DNA of 64,000 bases from Chytridium lagenaria (lineage: Eukaryota > Chytridiomycota > Chytridiomycetes > Chytridiales > Chytridiaceae): assembly GCA_025449115.1 (NCBI GenBank), contig JAHLKC010000047.1:1-64000 (forward strand). The letters are read 5' to 3'. A program made the translations under genes and the position numbers. Positions 60,101-64,000 of the stretch are shown in pieces. Under the pieces are notes generated by a model. The model did no database searches and was not told where the DNA came from. It saw nothing but the letters and a program-made list of their open reading frames with translations. The number at the start of each line of letters is the position of its first letter. The first letter of the stretch is position 1.

Positions 60101-61746
60101 GGTCTGCTGTAACGGCGGTTGGAGTTGTACCAAGAATGGCGGGCTTGGATTTTTGGGAATCTTCTGGGATGTGGAAAGCGTTTCGGCTCTTTAATTCTGA
60201 TAGAAGAGTTTCCACTTTATCCACAGCTGAATCGGAGATATCGACGCGAATGGAGAGTTCAGCATATCTGCGACTCGACGCTTAAATGGCGTCGCGAAAG
60301 AAACAAATTGATCGACCAGATTCTGAGGGGAAATCACGAGTAAGCGAGAACAAAGATCCTCCCATGCGATAGGTATGGAATCCTTCTTATTCTTTGCAAC
60401 TCCAAGCCCCTCAATAGCCTCTGCGGGTTTTCCATCCGCAGTAGTATGCGCAGCGACCGAAAGACGCGTATGCCAGTCTCCCGGGACCTGCTTCGGTCGA
60501 CGAGAATAGCCACCTCGTGAATAATGTTGGTGGTGGTTGGACTGCTGGAAATGGTTGTGCTGGAATGTATGGGGAGACGGAACTTCGAGTTGAAATTTGT
60601 TGCAGTAGAATTGAACGTACTTCCTCACAGCGTCGTCAATGTTGTGAGGAAGACGAGTGGACGTGGGAGGTGCGTAAGGTCGTTTTGGTTCTCTCGGTGT
60701 TGAACTTGTCCACCGTATTGTTGATTTCTTTGAAATCGAGAATCGTATGGCTGGGAATGATATGACTGAGCTTGCCCTCCATGGAATTCATCACTTCTCA
60801 TATTTGAGTATCCAGGCTGCATAGCATTCCTCCCTTCATTCACGGGCCTCTCATCCCACCAGTCGATCTCGGTTTCCATTGGTTTGGTTCATCCCATGCC
60901 GTCGGAACCGGACCGGTTGGTTGATTCGAGAACCTTTGCGGAGGACCCGAGCGTGCATCGCGTCCTCCGCGTCTTGACCGATTCTCGCGTGGGGGAGGTG
61001 GAATCGGAACACTATCCCAACTATCAGGGACAGCGTCCTGTTGCGCGTTATCAACGGCCATCTGATTTCCACTCGGTCTAACATTTCTCATATTGTATTG
61101 AAAGCTCTCCCTCCAAATTTCCTCGAATCGCCTCCGAAATCCATGGGTTCAGGTCCATTCCTCTTGCCTTTCTTAAAAGATGCAGAATACCGAACAGCTA
61201 CATCCATGAGTCCCTCAGAATCGACCTTGGTCTTCAACTTTCTGATTAATGCGGCTCGAGCCTCCTTTTTATTCTTTCCATGTGCCTCAATTCTAAGGCT
61301 TCCGATGGCAATCGCTGTTCCAGTAGGCGGTAACGGCATTTCCAATGAAGCAACCACAGCATGCCGTTGTCTCTCATCATACTCATATTTCGGCGTCTTC
61401 TTGAAAATCGAAAAGTACTTTTGGATATGTTTGTTGTCCTCCGAGATCTGGTCTACTGGGGCACCACCCATGACTTCTCCGTAATCCGGTCTTCGCGGTC
61501 CCGAATCGTACTCAAAAGCTTCCGCAGAGCTCCCAGGTCGATTGAAATCACGATAATTACTCATGCCTGATGGGGTCGACCATAATGCATCCCGTTATCG
61601 TGTTGATACTGCACTCTCGGATCGTGCTGGTAATCTTGCCAGTCTCCATCAGGATGCCATGTATTTGTAGCGTAACTTTGTTGTGGTGGGAATCCAGGGT
61701 TGGGTTGATAGTAAGGATGTTGGTATTGGGAGTTATAATGGCTCAT
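57125..61746 (-). CDS. DExH-box RNA helicase with dsRNA-binding domains (DHX9/DHX36-like)
   Basis: ATP-dependent 3'-5' RNA helicase of the DEAH/RHA group. The start MSHYNSQYQHPYYQPNPGF (61746) is a Tyr/Gln/His-rich arm. It continues, one frame on, as SNYRDFNRPGSSAEAFEYD and a dsRBD (HIQKYFSIFKKTPKYEYDE, IAIGSLRIEAHGKNKKEARA, about 61450-61240). An Arg/Gly/Pro-rich linker and a second dsRBD-like segment (KYVQFYCNKFQLEVPSP, WHTRLSVAAHTTADGKP, about 60615-60430) follow. The helicase core has motif I SAETGAGKTTQLPQ, Ia VTQPRRIAAISVAQRVAQE, II DEVHERD, III MSAT, IV VFLPGW, V STNIAETSVT and VI RSGRAGRCQPG (about 59970-58570). The winged-helix/ratchet/OB part (LTPLGNVLSDMPVDPWIGK, HPDDKQRARRHILLNFAKG) runs to 57125. 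The DEVH box and two N-terminal dsRBDs favour a DHX9-type relative. Introns and a few one-base shifts are present. Confidence 0.9.
59604..59699. repeat. Duplicated inverted-repeat element inside a helicase intron
   Basis: The 15-mer cgttccactttaaag occurs twice (59604-59618 and 59665-59679), each followed by a near-reverse-complement arm, aaaggaacg (59628-59636 and 59681-59689). The second copy extends to an imperfect palindrome, 59661-59699, with outer arms ttatcgtt and aacgataa. It lies in the intron just upstream, in the sense of transcription, of the exon encoding CTSGILLRRMQDD. It could form hairpins in DNA or pre-mRNA. Confidence 0.65.
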
Positions 61747-62166
61747 AATGCAAGAATGATTCTTTGGCCGAAACGGAAGCTTGAAATCACACATCAGTCT
61801 CTCGTCAAATCTTCTGAAGGAAAAGCATACCTGGAAAAGAATACCGTCCAACTCCAATGAAGAGACGACGAAGGTAAATGCTTGACAGCTTGTAAGGTAT
61901 GTGGGCAGGCGTATGCAGGCCCGATGTACGTCAAAGGATGTGATGTGCTCTGGTGAGCCTTCAGGGGCTTCACTTTCACTATGTAGTGTTACAGTCTTCG
62001 AAAAAAAAAAGAGATCGTTTTGGCGTTTCTGAGTGAAGTTTTATTTTTGTGTATATAAGTATACCCCTTGGTCTCAAAGGGACTCATAAAGTGTCCTCGC
62101 GCCATGATCAGGTATAACTCTAATGCATCCAGCTCACAACGATGTATGAATGAGCAGAGGTCCAAT

Positions 62167-63160
62167 TCAAATGAGTTTCTATGGGAAAACAAGTTTATAA
62201 GATATGGGTGAGCCAAATGCGTAGAGTAAAGTGGAGTAAAAGGTACCTTGCTTTGGAAAAACTTCCTCATGTACCTAATCACCAAGTTAGCTGCTACTGC
62301 GTTGTGACAAAAAAACGTGAAAAAAGAGAAAAACGGCAGATTATGTAAACTTGTGGAGAGGGACTAACCAGATTTGCCATCCTCCCAAACTAATCAATAC
62401 AATGATTGAAAAGGTACTAAACCATACCACCCGCTCATTTGTCGATTCTGTCCCGTCCATTAGTACCAACGCGACGATAAACCTTTCATACCGTTAACGT
62501 TCCTCATCTCCTCCTCGCGAATCTTCAACTCATTCATATCTGCAACGACCCGCTCTGCCAGACGCTCCAACCGGTATAGTTCCTGCTCCATAGGCTTTAA
62601 TTTTTGGTCCTTAAATAACTCTGCTGCGTCCATGGCATCGTCCCCAGTGTCAACATGAAGGCAATGGTCTGAAAAAGTGGGAGCCGGGAACATTTCCTGC
62701 AAAGGATCAAAGTCAACACATAAAAGCGCGGTTGTAATGAAAAGACAGTTTCTAACCTTCGGCGAGGACGTTGCTGAAACAGAAATGAACATTGCCGGCC
62801 GTGTGTGTTGTAAAGGAGAACTTTTGCGATCCAGGGACAACGTTGGGTTTCGTCCAGTATCTGTTCGGCGTGGGTGCATCGTCAAAGATCTGGATAAAAA
62901 GATTCAACAGTCAGATGCAATGAGATTTTGTTAAGATGCGTGAGTCTGCGTGAATGTATTCTAACCTCAACGTCAAGACGTTGAGCATTTCCCTCTCCGA
63001 CTTCAAAGTGTCCCACAGCGAGGACATCCTTCGCCATGTACTGTAGGATGCATCTCCTGTATCCAGGTCCAAGGGCGGCAGGGATTTCAAACTTCACTGC
63101 GGTGCAGATGCCCAACAGGGTGAAGAGGACCAGAGCAGGCAGGGACCAAGAGGCGACCAT
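62167..63160 (-). CDS. p24/TMED10-type cargo receptor (Erv25-like)
   Basis: p24-delta family protein of COPI/COPII vesicles that cycles between ER and Golgi. It has a signal peptide (MVASWSLPALVLFTLLGICT) and a GOLD domain beginning VKFEIPAALGPGYRRC. That domain continues MAKDVLAVGHFEVGEGNAQR, then FTTHTAGNVHFCFSNVLAEG with the second conserved Cys. A coiled coil follows (MEQELYRLERLAERVVADMN, ELKIREEEMRNVN, about 62605-62495). The membrane anchor includes FSIIVLISLGGWQIWYL, and the cytosolic tail reads MRKFFQSK, then after an intron (62246 to about 62183) KLI and a stop at 62167. This gives the COPI-binding ending FFQSKKLI. The compact order and tail make the assignment firm; delta subfamily (TMED10/Erv25) is inferred from the Cys spacing and tail. 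Confidence 0.88.
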
Positions 63161-63219
63161 CTTTACTTATTCCAGTTGGTTACACAATTAGTTTTTATTT
63201 TCCATTACTACAGAGACGG

Positions 63220-64000
63220 TTAGGGGGAAAGACTTCTGCGATCACGACGAGGGGGAGGAGAGAGTCATTCCTCATGGGAGGACGATATTCATCACCACCG
63301 CGTCCACGAGATTCGTCACCCATGTAACGCCGGGGCTAAATATTGTAATCAGCGAAGCTCTTACCAAAAGTGGAAACAATTTCCAAAACTTACGTTGGAC
63401 TGTGAGGTCGCTTTGTTAGACTAAAATCAACACGCATTTCTCTCTGGTTAAGAACCTATTTAACAAAAAGAGTAAGATCCGCGAACCCCTACTCCAGAAA
63501 TGTTAATCTTACATAGCCGTTTAAATCATCCTCGCCTTTGAAGCGGATTCTATGTCAGAAAAGGTCACGAAACCGAAGCCCCTAGACTTGCCGGTCTAAA
63601 TTCATATGTCAGTAAATCTCCGCATACAATAGATAGCAAAGTATGTTTATCTGACTCTAGGGAGTATAGGTCCATCAAAAGGACAGAAACTCTGCTATAT
63701 CAAACAACGATAGTTGAAGTCAACCTCCACGTCTCCTCCAACCCATCAATCTTCACCAACTCAGTTGAGTACTACTTCACGGAGAAAGCAAGTAGCACCC
63801 ATGTAGAAGGTGTTTAAAAAGGAAAATATAGAGAGGAGAGAATCAGATAGGTAATTACCTGCTTGTCGTGAATGATAGAAACATTGGTTACTCTTCCGTG
63901 ACGACCAAAAAGATCCTCCAGATCCCTTTCTTGGTATGAATACTAAGGCCAAAGACTCCAAGAACCTTGCCAGGCTCAGGAGGCAGGCTAAACGAATTAG
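63220..64000 (-). CDS. Second Tra2-like splicing factor (partial, 5' end outside)
   Basis: A transformer-2-type RRM gene that continues past the right edge. Visible parts are SLPPEPGKVLGVFGLSIHT (RNP2 region, about 63990-63935), GRHGRVTNVSIIHDKQ (about 63905-63862, GTAATT donor), TGKSRGFGFVTFSDIES (RNP1, about 63595-63550), then VLNQREMRVDFSLTKRPHSP (about 63460-63400) with a GTAAGT donor. The tail includes RRYMGDESRGRGGDEYRPPM. In the next frame this continues as LSPPPRRDRRSLSP with a stop at 63220, an RS-type ending that is more plausible than the unshifted frame, which ends at 63195. The linker KRPHSPT is closer to animal Tra2 than that of the other copy at 1799-3110. It lies only about 60 bp upstream of the p24 gene on the same strand. 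Confidence 0.82.

Overview
The window looks like nuclear DNA of a zoosporic (flagellated) fungus, most likely a chytrid-type lineage. The protein-coding genes are broken by short GT-AG introns. Several are typically fungal: a HAP5/NF-YC subunit, an Ett1/Nro1-like protein, a Laa2-type aftiphilin-like protein and an Mme1-type mitochondrial carrier. Others belong to cilia and flagella and are missing from non-flagellated fungi: ARMC9, a multi-EF-hand protein of the EFCAB6 type, DRC5/TCTE1 of the nexin-dynein regulatory complex, and radial-spoke protein RSPH10B. A SWEET sugar transporter also fits an early-diverging fungus.

Layout. 1-0.65 kb: 3' end of an unidentified gene. 1.8-5.4 kb (minus): a Tra2-like splicing factor, an SR-rich protein that may be part of it, and NF-YC. 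6.2-8.8 kb: a membrane protein and an Ett1/Nro1-like gene, divergent with only 37 bp between start codons. 9.0-11.8 kb: an MDR oxidoreductase divergent from the SWEET gene. 12.0-18.7 kb: a 7-bp microsatellite, then a 5.5-kb tandem array of 21 copies of a ~268-bp unit that carries splice-site-like signals on the minus strand, flanked by diverged copies. 20.5-22.9 kb: purH (ADE16/17). 23.1-26.7 kb: ARMC9, divergent from the EF-hand gene at 27.6-31.5 kb. 31.7-33.2 kb: Laa2-like. 33.8-35.3 kb: a small Cys-rich transmembrane protein beside an AT-rich island. 35.8-38.3 kb: a large unknown acidic protein. 38.9-42.8 kb: a C2H2 transcription factor with homopolymeric tracts and a 3.2-kb gene-poor upstream region. 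46.0-46.9 kb: an unknown protein. 47.5-50.2 kb: U2SURP/SR140. 50.5-51.7 kb: Mme1 carrier. 51.9-56.8 kb: DRC5 and RSPH10B in tandem. 57.1-61.7 kb: a DExH RNA helicase with dsRBDs. 62.2-63.2 kb: a p24/TMED10 cargo receptor. 63.2 kb to the end: a second Tra2-like gene, running off the edge.

Functional themes are flagellar structure (four genes), pre-mRNA splicing and RNA handling (two Tra2-like genes, the SR-rich protein, U2SURP, the helicase) and ER-Golgi traffic (TMED10, Laa2-like). Many conserved genes need single-base frame corrections, usually at short homopolymers. This looks like uncorrected long-read indel error rather than decay, so exon limits are approximate. The feature most worth pursuing is the 12.6-18.2 kb array, which may be an exon-intron unit amplified inside a transcribed gene.
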